From the NCBI RefSeq assembly GCF_030816075.1, contig NZ_JAUSXO010000001.1:3286001-3350000 (forward strand): a stretch of 64,000 bases of DNA. Reading direction: 5' to 3'. Shown piece after piece: positions 50,102-63,371 of this stretch. The DNA comes from Arthrobacter agilis. GTDB taxonomy: Bacteria; Actinomycetota; Actinomycetes; Actinomycetales; Micrococcaceae. The notes beneath the pieces are model-generated. The model was not told where the DNA came from. It was given only the letters and a program-made list of their open reading frames with translations, and made no database searches. The stretch's first letter is position 1. The number at the start of each line of letters is the position of its first letter. The translations under genes and the position numbers were made by a program.

Positions 50102-51412
50102 GTGTACGTGGAGCACCTCTCACTCACCGGGTTCCGGAGCTACGAGCAGCTCGACACGGCGATCGAACCCGGGATCACGGTGTTCGTCGGGCCCAACGGC
50201 GTGGGGAAGACCAACATCGTCGAGGCCATCGGCTATCTGGCGACCCTGTCCTCGCACCGTGTCAGCAGCGACAAGCCGCTGATCCGTTTCGGCCAGGACC
50301 GCGCGATCATCCGCGGCAGGTTCGTCCGGGGTACCCAGCGCACCGGCGTCGAAGTCGAGATCAACGCGGAATCCGGCAACCGCGCCAGGATCAACAGGGC
50401 CAACCCCGTGCGTGCGCGGGACGCGGCAGGGATCCTCAAGACCGTCCTCTTCGCTCCCGAGGACCTCTCGCTCGTCAAGGGTGATCCCTCCGGACGGCGC
50501 CGGTACCTCGACGAGGTGATGGTCTCCCTGCTCCCGCACCAGACGGCGCTGCGGGCGGACTACGAGCGGGTGCTCAAGCAGCGCAACGCCCTGCTCAAGT
50601 CGGCGCGGGCCGCCGGACGGTTCTCGACAGGCCACGAAGCCACCCTCGACGTGTGGGACCAGCACCTCGCCGAGGCCGGCGCACGCCTGCTGTCCGCCCG
50701 GCTCCTCCTCGTCGACCTGCTCCGTCCCCACGTCCAGCGCGCCTACAAGGAGTTGACGGACGGGTCGAAGGTCGCTGATATCGCGTACGTCTCCAGCGTC
50801 TCGTCCACCGGGATCGCGGTAGATGACGACGGAGCGGAGGCGACGCACGGCGCCTCCGCGGACGGACTGAGGGACCTCGAGCTGCCGGCGCTCACGGAAC
50901 TGTTCGTCGAGAGCCTGCTCCGCCACCGGAAGAAGGAACTGGACCGTGGCATCTCACTCGTGGGTCCGCACCGCGACGAGCTCGGACTCCTGCTGGGCGG
51001 GGCCCCGGTCAAGGGCTACGCATCGCACGGAGAGACATGGTCCATGGCCCTCGCCCTCCGGCTGGCCTCCTACTATCTGCTCCTTGAGGAGGACCACACC
51101 CCGGGTGGCGACCCGGTCCTGATCCTCGACGACGTGTTCGCGGAACTCGACGCACAGCGGCGGACGCGCCTGGCCGCCATCGTGGCTCCTGCCGAACAGG
51201 TGCTGGTCACCGCGGCAGTGGGCGACGACATCCCTGCGGCGCTCCTCGGACGCCAGATCCACGTGACCCCGGGCGCCCTTGCCGGTTCCGACACCGAAAC
51301 CGGTTTCAGCGTCGACGCCGGTCCGGACACCGAAGCCGGTCCCACGGACGAGCACCGGGACCTCCCACCGGACCTCCCATTGGACCTCCCCTCAGGAGAG
51401 GCTCATGCCTGA
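50102..51412 (+). CDS. recF: DNA replication and repair protein RecF
   Basis: SMC-like ATPase that binds gapped DNA and helps load RecA. 436 residues. Walker A VFVGPNGVGKTNIVEAIGYL, signature region KGYASHGETWSMALALRLAS and Walker B DPVLILDDVFAELD. After the core, about 50 residues form a low-complexity Asp/Thr/Pro tail. GTG start 10 bp past gnd. Its end overlaps the next gene by 8 bp. Confidence 0.96.
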   Translation: MYVEHLSLTGFRSYEQLDTAIEPGITVFVGPNGVGKTNIVEAIGYLATLSSHRVSSDKPLIRFGQDRAIIRGRFVRGTQRTGVEVEINAESGNRARINRANPVRARDAAGILKTVLFAPEDLSLVKGDPSGRRRYLDEVMVSLLPHQTALRADYERVLKQRNALLKSARAAGRFSTGHEATLDVWDQHLAEAGARLLSARLLLVDLLRPHVQRAYKELTDGSKVADIAYVSSVSSTGIAVDDDGAEATHGASADGLRDLELPALTELFVESLLRHRKKELDRGISLVGPHRDELGLLLGGAPVKGYASHGETWSMALALRLASYYLLLEEDHTPGGDPVLILDDVFAELDAQRRTRLAAIVAPAEQVLVTAAVGDDIPAALLGRQIHVTPGALAGSDTETGFSVDAGPDTEAGPTDEHRDLPPDLPLDLPSGEAHA

Positions 51413-52016
51413 GGACCGCGAGGAGGAACCGGCATCCGGTGCGGGAAAGGACCCTCGGCGGGGATCCGATCCGGACCGCGGCGACGACGGTGAACCCGGC
51501 CGGGCGGGCGCCGAGGAGTTCCCCGCGCAGGATGCTCCGCAGGCTCTGCTCAACCGGCTGCGCAGCGCATCGGAGGCCCGGGGCACCCCCCGCGGACCGG
51601 CGGCGAAGCAACCGGGGAAGACACCGCGACGCCGGTACTCACCCGAACCGGTCTACGGAGGACGCGACCCGGAAGGCGTGGGCAACGTGTTCTCCCGGAT
51701 GCTCGCCGAGCGCGGCTGGAGGTCACCGGTGGCCATCGGGTCGGTCCTGTCCCGCTGGGACGAGATCGTCGGAACGGACATCGCGGCCCATTGCGTACCC
51801 GAGAGCTTCGACGCCGACACCGTCCTCGTCCGCTGTGATTCGACCGCCTGGGCCACCCAGCTGCGCCTCATCGCACCGGAGGTACTGCGGCGGTTCGAGG
51901 CCGAACTCGGTGCCGGCGTCGTGAAGCGACTCTCCGTGATCGGCCCCGCCGCGCCGAGCTGGCGCAAGGGTGGGCGCACGGTCAAAGGTCGCGGTCCCCG
52001 CGATACCTACGGGTGA
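51405..52016 (+). CDS. DUF721 (DciA-like) family protein
   Basis: 203 residues. The first 85 are charged and probably disordered. The C-terminal domain (about 95-190, LAERGWRSPVAIGSVLSRWD and CDSTAWATQLRLIAPEVL) is DUF721, a KH-like fold. DciA, a helicase loader in many bacteria, belongs to DUF721, so a replication role is plausible; in this recF-gyrB position the gene is conserved across actinobacteria. CAGGAGAG precedes the ATG, which sits inside the end of recF. Confidence 0.88.
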   Translation: MPEDREEEPASGAGKDPRRGSDPDRGDDGEPGRAGAEEFPAQDAPQALLNRLRSASEARGTPRGPAAKQPGKTPRRRYSPEPVYGGRDPEGVGNVFSRMLAERGWRSPVAIGSVLSRWDEIVGTDIAAHCVPESFDADTVLVRCDSTAWATQLRLIAPEVLRRFEAELGAGVVKRLSVIGPAAPSWRKGGRTVKGRGPRDTYG

Positions 52017-52172
52017 GCTGACAGCGCAATCCCGGGTCCTCTGGACGGCCTGTAGGGCAATCGGGGGTCCCCCCGGCGTATCGGTCCTCATGGAAGGACC
52101 CGCTATGGGCTCTGAACCCGCTTTATTGGCCGGTGAGGGGCGGTTGGTGCGCTCCCGCAACCATCCGCAGGG

Positions 52173-54298
<2,126 letters not shown>

Positions 54299-54440
54299 TG
54301 TGTGTCTCCGGCATTCTGCCGGCGCAACGAAATTCGCTCGTTCCTCGCGAATATTAAAGCGCCTACACAGAATGTCGGAACCACCCACGGCTCGGTCACG
54401 CGGTATCGCAGCACACAGACATGACGAACGGAACTGATTC

Positions 54441-57106
<2,666 letters not shown>

Positions 57107-57110
<4 letters not shown>

Positions 57111-57643
57111 GCTCGGCCAACACCAACCCGCGATCTACCAGCGGACAAGTGAGAACGCCTGGGGCTCCTCCGCGCGTCAACGCCCCCGCACGTCCAACCC
57201 AGCGCCCGGCCTCCGCGGGTGCGCAGGCAGCGCGCCCCGGGCAGCGGCCCGGGCTCGTGAAGCCCGCGCCGAAGGCCAAGGCCCGCAAGGCCCGCCTGCT
57301 CGTGAGCAAGGTGGACCCCTGGTCCGTCCTCAAGATGTCCTTCCTGCTCTCGGTCGCACTCGGCATCGTGACGGTCGTCGCGTCCTTCGTGATCTGGACG
57401 GTCCTGGACCTGACGGGCATCTTCGACGGCGTCAACGCGCTGCTGCGAGAGATCGCAGGGTCCGAGAGCGGTGGCTTCGACCTCCGCCAGTTCGCCTCGC
57501 TGCCGCAGGTGCTGTCCTTCGCGACCATCATCGCGGTGGTGAACGTGGTGCTCCTGACCGCTCTCGCCATGCTGTCGGCGGTGCTCTACAACATCTCCTC
57601 CACCCTGGTCGGCGGTATCGGCGTCACGCTGACCGACGATTAG
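57107..57643 (+). CDS. DUF3566 membrane protein
   Basis: 178 residues. About 60 N-terminal residues are Pro/Ala/Arg-rich and cytosolic. [20 protein letters not shown] begins the conserved domain with the first membrane segment (about 78-105); a second lies at about 135-165 ([20 protein letters not shown]). The family sits directly after gyrA in most actinobacteria; function unknown. GTG start within the gyrA stop (GTGA), so it is probably translated together with gyrA. Confidence 0.9.
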
Positions 57644-57729
57644 GACACCGGCCCCTTCGGCGCCCGCGGGCGATTTGAAGAATGCCGAGCCACTACTGTA
57701 AAGTCGTATCTCGGCCCGAAGAGGTATCG

Positions 57730-57803
57730 GGGCGTATAGCTCAGGCGGTTAGAGCGCTTCGCTGATAACGAAGAGGTCCCAGGTTCAAGTCCTGGTACGC
57801 CCA
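57730..57803 (+). tRNA. tRNA-Ile (anticodon GAT)
   Basis: 74 nt. The acceptor GGGCGTA pairs with TACGCCC, discriminator A; anticodon loop CTGATAA with GAT; T-loop GGTTCAAGTCC. CCA is not encoded. A promoter with TTGAAG (57675-57680) and TAAAGT (57699-57704), 18-bp spacer, lies just upstream. Confidence 0.97.
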
Positions 57804-57841
57804 CGGATCCACCACCGGCAGGTGACGGCAAGGAGAGTGTT

Positions 57842-57958
57842 GTGAAGAAGTTGCTCATCGTGGCAGCGGCCGCAGCGAGTCTCCTGGCGTTCAAGCGGTG
57901 GCAGGATTCAGAGAAGAGCAAAGGCGTCTGGAGCAATGCGACGGACGACGTAGCGTAG
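57842..57958 (+). CDS. DLW-39 family small protein
   Basis: 38 residues: MKKLLIVAAAAASLLAFKRW then a charged tail ending SNATDDVA. It matches the tiny actinobacterial DLW-39 family in size, in its single hydrophobic N-terminal helix and in its invariant place between the tRNA-Ile and tRNA-Ala genes after gyrA. The GTG start has AAGGAG upstream. Probably membrane-attached; function unknown. Too short for length-filtered gene calling. Confidence 0.85.
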   Translation: MKKLLIVAAAAASLLAFKRWQDSEKSKGVWSNATDDVA

Positions 57959-58003
57959 CAAGGATCAGCGTCCGGTGAAGGTATGCCGGCCGCGGCCCGA
58001 TTC

Positions 58004-58076
58004 GGGGGCATGGCGCAATTGGTAGCGCACCTGCTTTGCAAGCAGGGGGTTCGGGGTTCGAGTCCCCGTGCCTCCA
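58004..58076 (+). tRNA. tRNA-Ala (anticodon TGC)
   Basis: 73 nt. The acceptor GGGGGCA pairs with TGCCTCC (one G-T pair), discriminator A; anticodon loop CTTTGCAAG with TGC; T-arm GGGGTTCGAGTCCCC. CCA is not encoded. Likely in one transcript with tRNA-Ile and the DLW-39 gene. Confidence 0.97.
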
Positions 58077-58084
58077 CCGAAAGG

Positions 58085-58112
58085 AAGTCCCGGTCATCGA
58101 CCGGGACTTTCT
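58085..58112 (+). terminator. Intrinsic terminator after tRNA-Ala
   Basis: Perfect 11-bp stem AAGTCCCGGTC / GACCGGGACTT with loop ATC, followed by TCT. Confidence 0.85.
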
Positions 58113-58164
58113 GCGTTGAGGGGCCCATTACGGCGCCGGGTACGGCGTGCCATAGGGTTGCCGC

Positions 58165-59082
58165 GTGACCATCTTCCTCTCGATCCTCGGCGTCATCGGG
58201 GTCTCGGCCTCGGGGCCGATCATGGCGGCGACCGCCGCGCCGGTCCTGGCGATCGCGTTCTGGCGGAACCTGCTCGGGGCTCTGCTCATGGGCGGGCCGG
58301 CCGCGGTCTCCAAGAGAGCCGAATTCGCGGCCCTGACCTCCGCGGACCTCCGGCGGCTGGCTATCGCCGCCACAGCGCTCGCCCTGCACTTCGCGTGCTT
58401 CATCACGGCTCTCAAGCTCACTTCGGTGGCAGCGGCCACAGCCCTCGTCTGCCTGCAGGTGGCATGGATCGCGCTGTTCGACGCCCTGCGCGGGTCCCGG
58501 CCCCAGAAGGCCGTGGTGGCAGGGCTGGGTGTCGCGTTCATCGGTGTCGTCGTCATCACGGGATTCGACCTCTCCCTGTCCCCGGACGCACTCCTCGGCG
58601 ATGTCCTCGCCCTTGCCGGCGGGGCGCTTGCGGGCGTCTACCAGATGGCCGGCGCCTCCGCCCGCCGGACGCTGTCCACGGGGACCTACACGACGCTGTG
58701 CTACGGCGCCTGCGCCGTGATCCTGCTGGTGCTGTGCGCCGTGACACGCCAGCCGATCGTCGGCTTCCCTCCGGCGGCCTGGGCGGGCATCCTCGCCGTG
58801 ACCCTCATGGCACAGATCATGGGCCACTCCGTGTTCAACCACCTCCTCGCCGTGATGAGCCCCCTCGTCGTCTCCATGATCATCCTGCTCGAGATCCCGG
58901 GGGCCGCCATCCTCGCGGCCGTGTTCCTCGAGGAGACGCTCCCTGCGGGGACGTACGGCGGGCTCGCTCTGATCCTCGTGGGCCTCGCCGTCGTGATCCG
59001 CGGACAGCAACGACGGCGGGGCCGCCGACCACTGGCCGAGGAAGCAGCGGCCGGTCCCCCGCCGGGACTCGGTGGCGAATAG
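58165..59082 (+). CDS. EamA/DMT-superfamily transporter
   Basis: 305 residues with ten hydrophobic segments in two homologous halves, as in the drug/metabolite transporter superfamily. FWRNLLGALLMGGPA lies early, and the second half has HSVFNHLLAVMSPLVVSMII followed by LEIPGAAILAAVFLEE, the typical second EamA repeat. Substrate unknown (amino acids or metabolites by analogy). A TAGGGT (58153-58158) seven bases before the GTG suggests a leaderless transcript. A strong terminator follows. Confidence 0.88.
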   Translation: MTIFLSILGVIGVSASGPIMAATAAPVLAIAFWRNLLGALLMGGPAAVSKRAEFAALTSADLRRLAIAATALALHFACFITALKLTSVAAATALVCLQVAWIALFDALRGSRPQKAVVAGLGVAFIGVVVITGFDLSLSPDALLGDVLALAGGALAGVYQMAGASARRTLSTGTYTTLCYGACAVILLVLCAVTRQPIVGFPPAAWAGILAVTLMAQIMGHSVFNHLLAVMSPLVVSMIILLEIPGAAILAAVFLEETLPAGTYGGLALILVGLAVVIRGQQRRRGRRPLAEEAAAGPPPGLGGE

Positions 59083-59126
59083 TCCTGGTGGAGAATATGT
59101 AGGTAGGCGCATACTTCCCGGAAGAC

Positions 59127-59161
59127 GAAGGGACCCCCGGCACACGGCCGGGGGTCCCTTC
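59127..59161. terminator. Bidirectional terminator
   Basis: Perfect 14-bp stem GAAGGGACCCCCGG / CCGGGGGTCCCTTC with a short loop, between the EamA gene and the convergent gene at 59178. Confidence 0.9.
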
Positions 59162-59177
59162 ATAGGCGGTGCTGCTG

Positions 59178-60116
59178 TCAGACCTTGGGGTCCTCCGTGG
59201 GCTCAGCGGCGTGCTTCGCACCGTCGGTGTCCTTGGCCGTGTCCTTGGCCTTGACCGTGTCCTTGGCCGGAGTGGATGCCGAAGGGGCAGCATCGGCGTT
59301 CGTGGTCGCGGTGGCCGCGGGGACCTCGCCCGACGACGCCGCGGCGCGGTCGGCCGCCTCCTTGATGCTGATGACGGCATCCTTCGCGTTCTGCGACTTC
59401 TGGGTCGTTGCGGGACCCGCCGTCGCCTTCATCGGTGCAGGAGTCTTCCAGGGGTCCTGGACGGGCCGGGACGCGCGCCACGCGGCCACAGCGGCGACGA
59501 CCGCGGCCGCGATGATGCCGAAGACCGGCCAGCCCTTGCCGGAGCTGCGGCTCTGGTTCTTCCTGAGGTCCTTCGACGCCTGCATGGTCGCGGCGACGAG
59601 GCGCTTCTGTGCCTTCCTGGCGGCCTTCTTATCGCCCGTGACCCGGGTGACGGCCTTCTCCACGACGGGCGGCACGGTTGCAGCCGCGAGCGAGCGGGAT
59701 GCCGTGTCGGCTGCCTCGCCGAGCTTGGCGGACAGCGCGGGAAGGTACTCGTCGACGACCCTGCCCTTCGCGGTGTTGAGCACCGGTGTGGCCTTGTCGA
59801 GCGTCTCCTGGATCTTCGGGGTGGTGTCGTCGATCACCTGGGTGATCCGTGGTCCCACCTTGTCGATGCTCTCCTGGATGAGGGGGGTGACGACGGCGAC
59901 ACCTCCGGCGAGTCCTGTCGTCGCCTTGCGGACCGTGTCCTGGAGGGCCGGCTTGGCGGTCTCCAGTCCCTTCTCCCAGCGCGGCTTCGCCCAGCCGTAG
60001 GCGGCATCGACGTGAGGTGTCGCCCAGTCCCGTGCTGCTGCTACTCCGGCAGCAGCCGCCAGACCGAGAGCGACGCCTTCCTCGAGTTCGTGGTTGGTGC
60101 GTACGTTCTTCTTCAC
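59178..60116 (-). CDS. Long-helix membrane-anchored protein of unknown function
   Basis: 312 residues. The N-terminus (NHELEEGVALGLAAAAGVAAAR) is followed by long amphipathic helices with Pro-spaced repeats (TAKPALQDTVRKATTGLAGG, PLIQESIDKVGPRITQVIDD), like apolipoprotein- or DUF-type coiled proteins. Then come a basic stretch, one membrane segment (about 215-232, VFGIIAAAVVAAVAAWRAS) and an Ala/Thr/Lys-rich tail. GTG start with GGAGG at ideal spacing; an open frame further upstream overlaps the promoter of ppiA. Similar small proteins sit beside ppiA in Arthrobacter-type genomes, as I recall. Function unknown. Confidence 0.75.
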   Translation of the reverse strand: MKKNVRTNHELEEGVALGLAAAAGVAAARDWATPHVDAAYGWAKPRWEKGLETAKPALQDTVRKATTGLAGGVAVVTPLIQESIDKVGPRITQVIDDTTPKIQETLDKATPVLNTAKGRVVDEYLPALSAKLGEAADTASRSLAAATVPPVVEKAVTRVTGDKKAARKAQKRLVAATMQASKDLRKNQSRSSGKGWPVFGIIAAAVVAAVAAWRASRPVQDPWKTPAPMKATAGPATTQKSQNAKDAVISIKEAADRAAASSGEVPAATATTNADAAPSASTPAKDTVKAKDTAKDTDGAKHAAEPTEDPKV

Positions 60117-60280
60117 AAAAACCTCCAGGGGATGGTTGTTCGTTTTGATCAGCCTACGTTGCATCGTCGTGGGGGTGCTATCCGGGGGCGGTGCAGGGAC
60201 GTTCGAAAGGCGGCGTTTCACTGTGCGCGGAATGGGACCACTCCAGCTTATTGTCGGGAGGCGCGTGGAAGAATGGCCCA

Positions 60281-60823
60281 ATGACTGCTATTCCGACAGC
60301 AAAAGCGACCATCCACACCAACCAGGGCGATATCGAGGTCAACCTCTTCGGGAACCATGCCCCGAAGACGGTGAAGAACTTCGTGGGCCTCGCGACGGGT
60401 GAGATCACCTGGACCCACCCGCAGACCGGTGAGGAGAGCAACGCCCCCCTCTACAACGGCACCGTGTTCCACCGCATCATCAAGGACTTCATGATCCAGG
60501 GTGGCGATCCCCTCGGCCAGGGCATCGGCGGACCGGGCTACAAGTTCGACGACGAGATCAATCCCGACCTCACCTTCAACGAGCCCTACAAGCTGGCCAT
60601 GGCCAACGCTGGCCTCCAGGGCGGACGCGGCACCAACGGTTCGCAGTTCTTCATCACCTCCGTGCCCACCACCTGGCTGCAGGGCAAGCACACCATCTTC
60701 GGTGACGTCACCGACGAGGAATCCCGCAAGGTGGTCGACAAGCTGAACGCCATCGCCACCGATATGAGGGACAAGCCCCTCGACGACGTCGTGATCGACA
60801 GCATCACCGTGGAACAGCTCTAA
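60281..60823 (+). CDS. ppiA: Peptidyl-prolyl cis-trans isomerase (cyclophilin)
   Basis: Speeds proline isomerisation in protein folding; cytosolic, no signal peptide. 180 residues. Cyclophilin core HAPKTVKNFVGLATGE, active-site FHRIIKDFMIQGGDP, and GRGTNGSQFFITSVPTTWL. The ATG at 60281 is the family start (MTAIPTAKATIHTNQGDIEV). The rhomboid gene follows after 4 bp. Confidence 0.96.
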   Translation: MTAIPTAKATIHTNQGDIEVNLFGNHAPKTVKNFVGLATGEITWTHPQTGEESNAPLYNGTVFHRIIKDFMIQGGDPLGQGIGGPGYKFDDEINPDLTFNEPYKLAMANAGLQGGRGTNGSQFFITSVPTTWLQGKHTIFGDVTDEESRKVVDKLNAIATDMRDKPLDDVVIDSITVEQL

Positions 60824-60827
60824 CCGA

Positions 60828-61703
60828 ATGTCCTACGGTGTCCCCGCGCCCGACGCCGCCGGCCAGGAGGCGCCGGTCTGCCCCCGGCACGCGGATCGGG
60901 TCAGCTATGTGCGGTGCCAGCGGTGCGGACGTCCGGCCTGTGCCGAGTGCCAGCGCCCGGCGGCGGTCGGGTTCCAGTGCGTGGACTGCGTCCGTGAGCA
61001 GGCCGCCGCCACCCCGACCCGCAAGACCGCGTTCGGCGGCGTCTCGCGCGGGGACACCCCGGTGGTCACCTACACGCTGATCGGTCTCTGCGTGGTGGTG
61101 TTCCTGTTGCAACTCGTGATCCCGGGAATCACCCGGTCCTTCACCTACGCCCCGGTGTTCACCGCCGGTATCGCGGGCGTGATCCCGGCAGAGCCGTGGC
61201 GCATGCTCACCGCGGCCTTCCTCCACTCCCAGAGCTCGTTCCTACACATCGCCTTCAACATGTACGCGCTCTACATCCTCGGGAAGGTGCTCGAGCCTGC
61301 CATGGGTCGGGCGCGGTTCCTGGCCCTGTACCTCATCTCCGCCGTCGGAGGGTCCATCGGCGTCCTGCTGCTCAGCGGGAACCCGCTGCAGGGGGTGGTC
61401 GGTGCGTCCGGTGCCGTGTTCGGGCTCTTCGGAGCGCTGTTCATCGTGCAGCGGAAGCGCGGTGGCGACGTCCGCCAGATCGTCGTCCTGATCGCGATCA
61501 ACGCCGTGCTCGGATTCGTGGTCCCCGGCATCGCCTGGCAGGCCCACCTGGGTGGCCTCGTAGCGGGGGCTGCCTGCGCAGCGGCCATAGCCTACGCTCC
61601 GCGCGGGAAGCGGCAGGCGAGGACGCAGGTGCTCGGTCTGGGCGGCGTCGTCGTCCTGCTCGCCCTGCTGACCTTCGTGGGAGTCTCCCGCCTTCCGATC
61701 TAG
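60828..61703 (+). CDS. Rhomboid-family intramembrane serine protease with zinc-ribbon N-terminus
   Basis: 291 residues. The N-terminal CPRHADRVSYVRCQRCGRPA and CAECQ...CVDCV arrange Cys/His pairs like a B-box/zinc ribbon (about 15-60). Six membrane segments follow. The catalytic Ser is in VVGASGAVFGLFGALF and the catalytic His in WQAHLGGLVAGAA; HIAFNMYALYILG carries the oxyanion-side His/Asn. It cleaves membrane proteins within the bilayer; targets unknown. It is tightly linked to ppiA and ends before a 46-bp palindromic terminator. Confidence 0.93.
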   Translation: MSYGVPAPDAAGQEAPVCPRHADRVSYVRCQRCGRPACAECQRPAAVGFQCVDCVREQAAATPTRKTAFGGVSRGDTPVVTYTLIGLCVVVFLLQLVIPGITRSFTYAPVFTAGIAGVIPAEPWRMLTAAFLHSQSSFLHIAFNMYALYILGKVLEPAMGRARFLALYLISAVGGSIGVLLLSGNPLQGVVGASGAVFGLFGALFIVQRKRGGDVRQIVVLIAINAVLGFVVPGIAWQAHLGGLVAGAACAAAIAYAPRGKRQARTQVLGLGGVVVLLALLTFVGVSRLPI

Positions 61704-61710
61704 GGCTGTG

Positions 61711-61756
61711 CAACGACGGAGGAGCCGGTACCCGGGTACCGGCTCCTCCGTCGTTG
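61711..61756. terminator. 46-bp perfect palindrome after the rhomboid gene
   Basis: The arms from CAACGACGGAGGAGCC to GGTACCC and their complement match over 23 bp each with no loop, starting 8 bp past the stop. In RNA this is a very strong hairpin, followed by TCCACACCCCTT. It runs straight into the DnaA-box cluster. Confidence 0.85.
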
Positions 61757-61882
61757 TCCACACCCCTTATCCACACGGGGGATAACTTACACACATGTAA
61801 TTCCACACCTGTGGATAAGCAGGGCCCGGAATCACGCGGGAATCCGTGAATCATCAACAATCCCATGCACATCTGTGGATAA
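61754..61882. other. DnaA-box cluster between rhomboid and crgA
   Basis: Within 130 bp: TTGTCCACA (plus, 61754-61762), TTATCCACA (plus, 61767-61775), a weaker AATTCCACA (plus, 61799-61807), and two TTATCCACA on the minus strand (61810-61818 and 61874-61882). Three exact consensus boxes is more than I find in the dnaA-dnaN interval. The stretch is AT-richer than its surroundings and lies about 14 kb from oriC. No gene is seen in 61704-61962. Confidence 0.8.
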
Positions 61883-61962
61883 CTTCATACACAGCGTGTG
61901 TACAGAACCGACAGGGGCCGTGTGGGGCTCCGAGCCGACGGTCCGGTGGCTGCTGCCTGGAG

Positions 61963-62211
61963 TCACCGCCAGCGCGTCGTCATGAGGAAGCCCACGATCG
62001 CGACGCCGAAGCCGACGAGGATGTTCCACGATCCCCAGGCGGCGACAGGGAGGGTGGCCTCGGAGATGTAGAACGTGATGATCCAGAGCAGGCCGATGAT
62101 CATGAGCCCGAACATCACGGGCTTGTACCAGACCGGGTTCGGCTTGGGCTGCGACGACTTCACGGAGGGCGCAGCGGCGCCGGCTCTCTTGCGGGGCTTC
62201 GATTCGGGCAC
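61963..62211 (-). CDS. crgA: Cell division protein CrgA
   Basis: 82 residues. A basic, Ser/Pro/Lys-rich cytosolic N-terminus and two membrane segments (VMFGLMIIGLLWIITFYIS and SWNILVGFGVAIVGFLMTT), ending RWR, the standard CrgA layout. Actinobacteria-specific septum protein that interacts with FtsZ, FtsQ and penicillin-binding proteins. GTG start. Divergent from the sortase gene, with the DnaA-box cluster beyond its 3' end. Confidence 0.95.
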   Translation of the reverse strand: MPESKPRKRAGAAAPSVKSSQPKPNPVWYKPVMFGLMIIGLLWIITFYISEATLPVAAWGSWNILVGFGVAIVGFLMTTRWR

Positions 62212-62388
62212 GGGTTCTCCTCGACGGGGTGCGACTGGGGGTCAGTGGCACCGGTAGCTCGGTGGGCGGCCCCGACGCGCTCCCTCCCGCGGGTTATCCT
62301 GTGGGAAGAATTTCATCCGGCCGGTTCTCCGAACGATTCTAGCCAAGATCGATCGTGTACCGGTGCATCCCGAGCGGCAGGAGCGGCA

Positions 62389-63201
62389 GTGGCCAGGTCG
62401 ACCATGGACGCCGCGCCCGTTCAGCGGGTGGGACGCCCCCCTCGGACGCGCCGCCGTCGTACCCCCTTCCAGATGGCCGCGCAGGTCCTGGGCGAACTCC
62501 TGATCACCGCCGGGGTGATCCTGCTGCTGTTCGTGGGCTGGGAGCTCTGGTGGACCAACATCGACTCCGGCATCAAGCAGGAGCAGGCCCTCGAGGAGTT
62601 CTTCTCCGACGCGCCGCCGATCACGGCTCCGGATCCCGCGGACGAGGGAGCCGATGCACCCCCGCCCGGGGACTTCGGTGACCCGGCCGTCCTCCCGCAG
62701 GAGGACCTCGTGGGGACCTTCGGCGTCGTCTACATCCCGCGCTTCGGCGAGAACTATTCCAGGCCCGTCACCTCCGGCGTGGGGATCGACGTGCTGGACA
62801 ACCTGGGACTCGGCCACTATCCCGGCTCGGGTGCACCGGGTGAGGTGGGGAACTTCGCGCTCGCGGGCCATCGCCAGACCCACGGCCAGGTCCTCGACCA
62901 GATCCACACCCTGGTACCGGGAGACCGGATCTACGTACAGACACGGGACGGGTACTACACCTACGTCTTCCGCAATACCGAGATCGTCCTGCCGGACCGC
63001 GTGGACGTCATCGCACCGGTGCCCACCCAGCCGGATGCCCGCCCGCAGGACAGGATCATGACGATGACCAGCTGCAATCCGCGCTTCGGCGCGCAGGAGC
63101 GTATTATTGCTTACTCGGTGCTGGACTCCTGGCGCCCCGCCGACGCGGGCCCACCCCCCGAGATCGCGGAGACCGTGGCCCGCGCAGCAGGACAGGGGTA
63201 G
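62389..63201 (+). CDS. Class E sortase
   Basis: 270 residues. An N-terminal basic stretch, one membrane anchor (about 28-50, LGELLITAGVILLLFVGWEL), an acidic Pro-rich spacer, then the sortase beta-barrel. The catalytic His is in NFALAGHRQTHGQVLD, the catalytic Cys in IMTMTSCNPRFG (family LTTCxP) and the Arg in AQERIIAYSVL. It anchors wall proteins, usually with an LAXTG-type signal; no substrate gene is seen here. The GTG at 62389 has GGCAGGAG ahead; an ATG five codons later is possible. Confidence 0.92.
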   Translation: MARSTMDAAPVQRVGRPPRTRRRRTPFQMAAQVLGELLITAGVILLLFVGWELWWTNIDSGIKQEQALEEFFSDAPPITAPDPADEGADAPPPGDFGDPAVLPQEDLVGTFGVVYIPRFGENYSRPVTSGVGIDVLDNLGLGHYPGSGAPGEVGNFALAGHRQTHGQVLDQIHTLVPGDRIYVQTRDGYYTYVFRNTEIVLPDRVDVIAPVPTQPDARPQDRIMTMTSCNPRFGAQERIIAYSVLDSWRPADAGPPPEIAETVARAAGQG

Positions 63202-63206
63202 CAGCG

Positions 63207-63368
63207 ATGTACGGATGGATCTTCCGGGCACTACCCGGTCCGCTCTGGATGCGCATCATCCTGTCGGTGATGCTGGTCCTCGCGGCCGTCATGGTGCTCA
63301 TGGTCTTCGTGTTCCCCTGGGTCTCGCAGTTCAGCCCGCTCACAGATTCGACGATTGGTTCCCCCTAG
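63207..63368 (+). CDS. Small membrane protein of unknown function
   Basis: 53 residues: MYGWIFRALPGPLWMRIILS then a single membrane helix (LVLAAVMVLMVFVFPWVSQF) and a short tail ending DSTIGSP. It lies 5 bp after the sortase and 3 bp before the amidotransferase. Similar tiny genes occupy this spot in other actinobacteria, which supports a real gene. The role is not known to me. Confidence 0.75.
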   Translation: MYGWIFRALPGPLWMRIILSVMLVLAAVMVLMVFVFPWVSQFSPLTDSTIGSP

Positions 63369-63371
63369 CTC

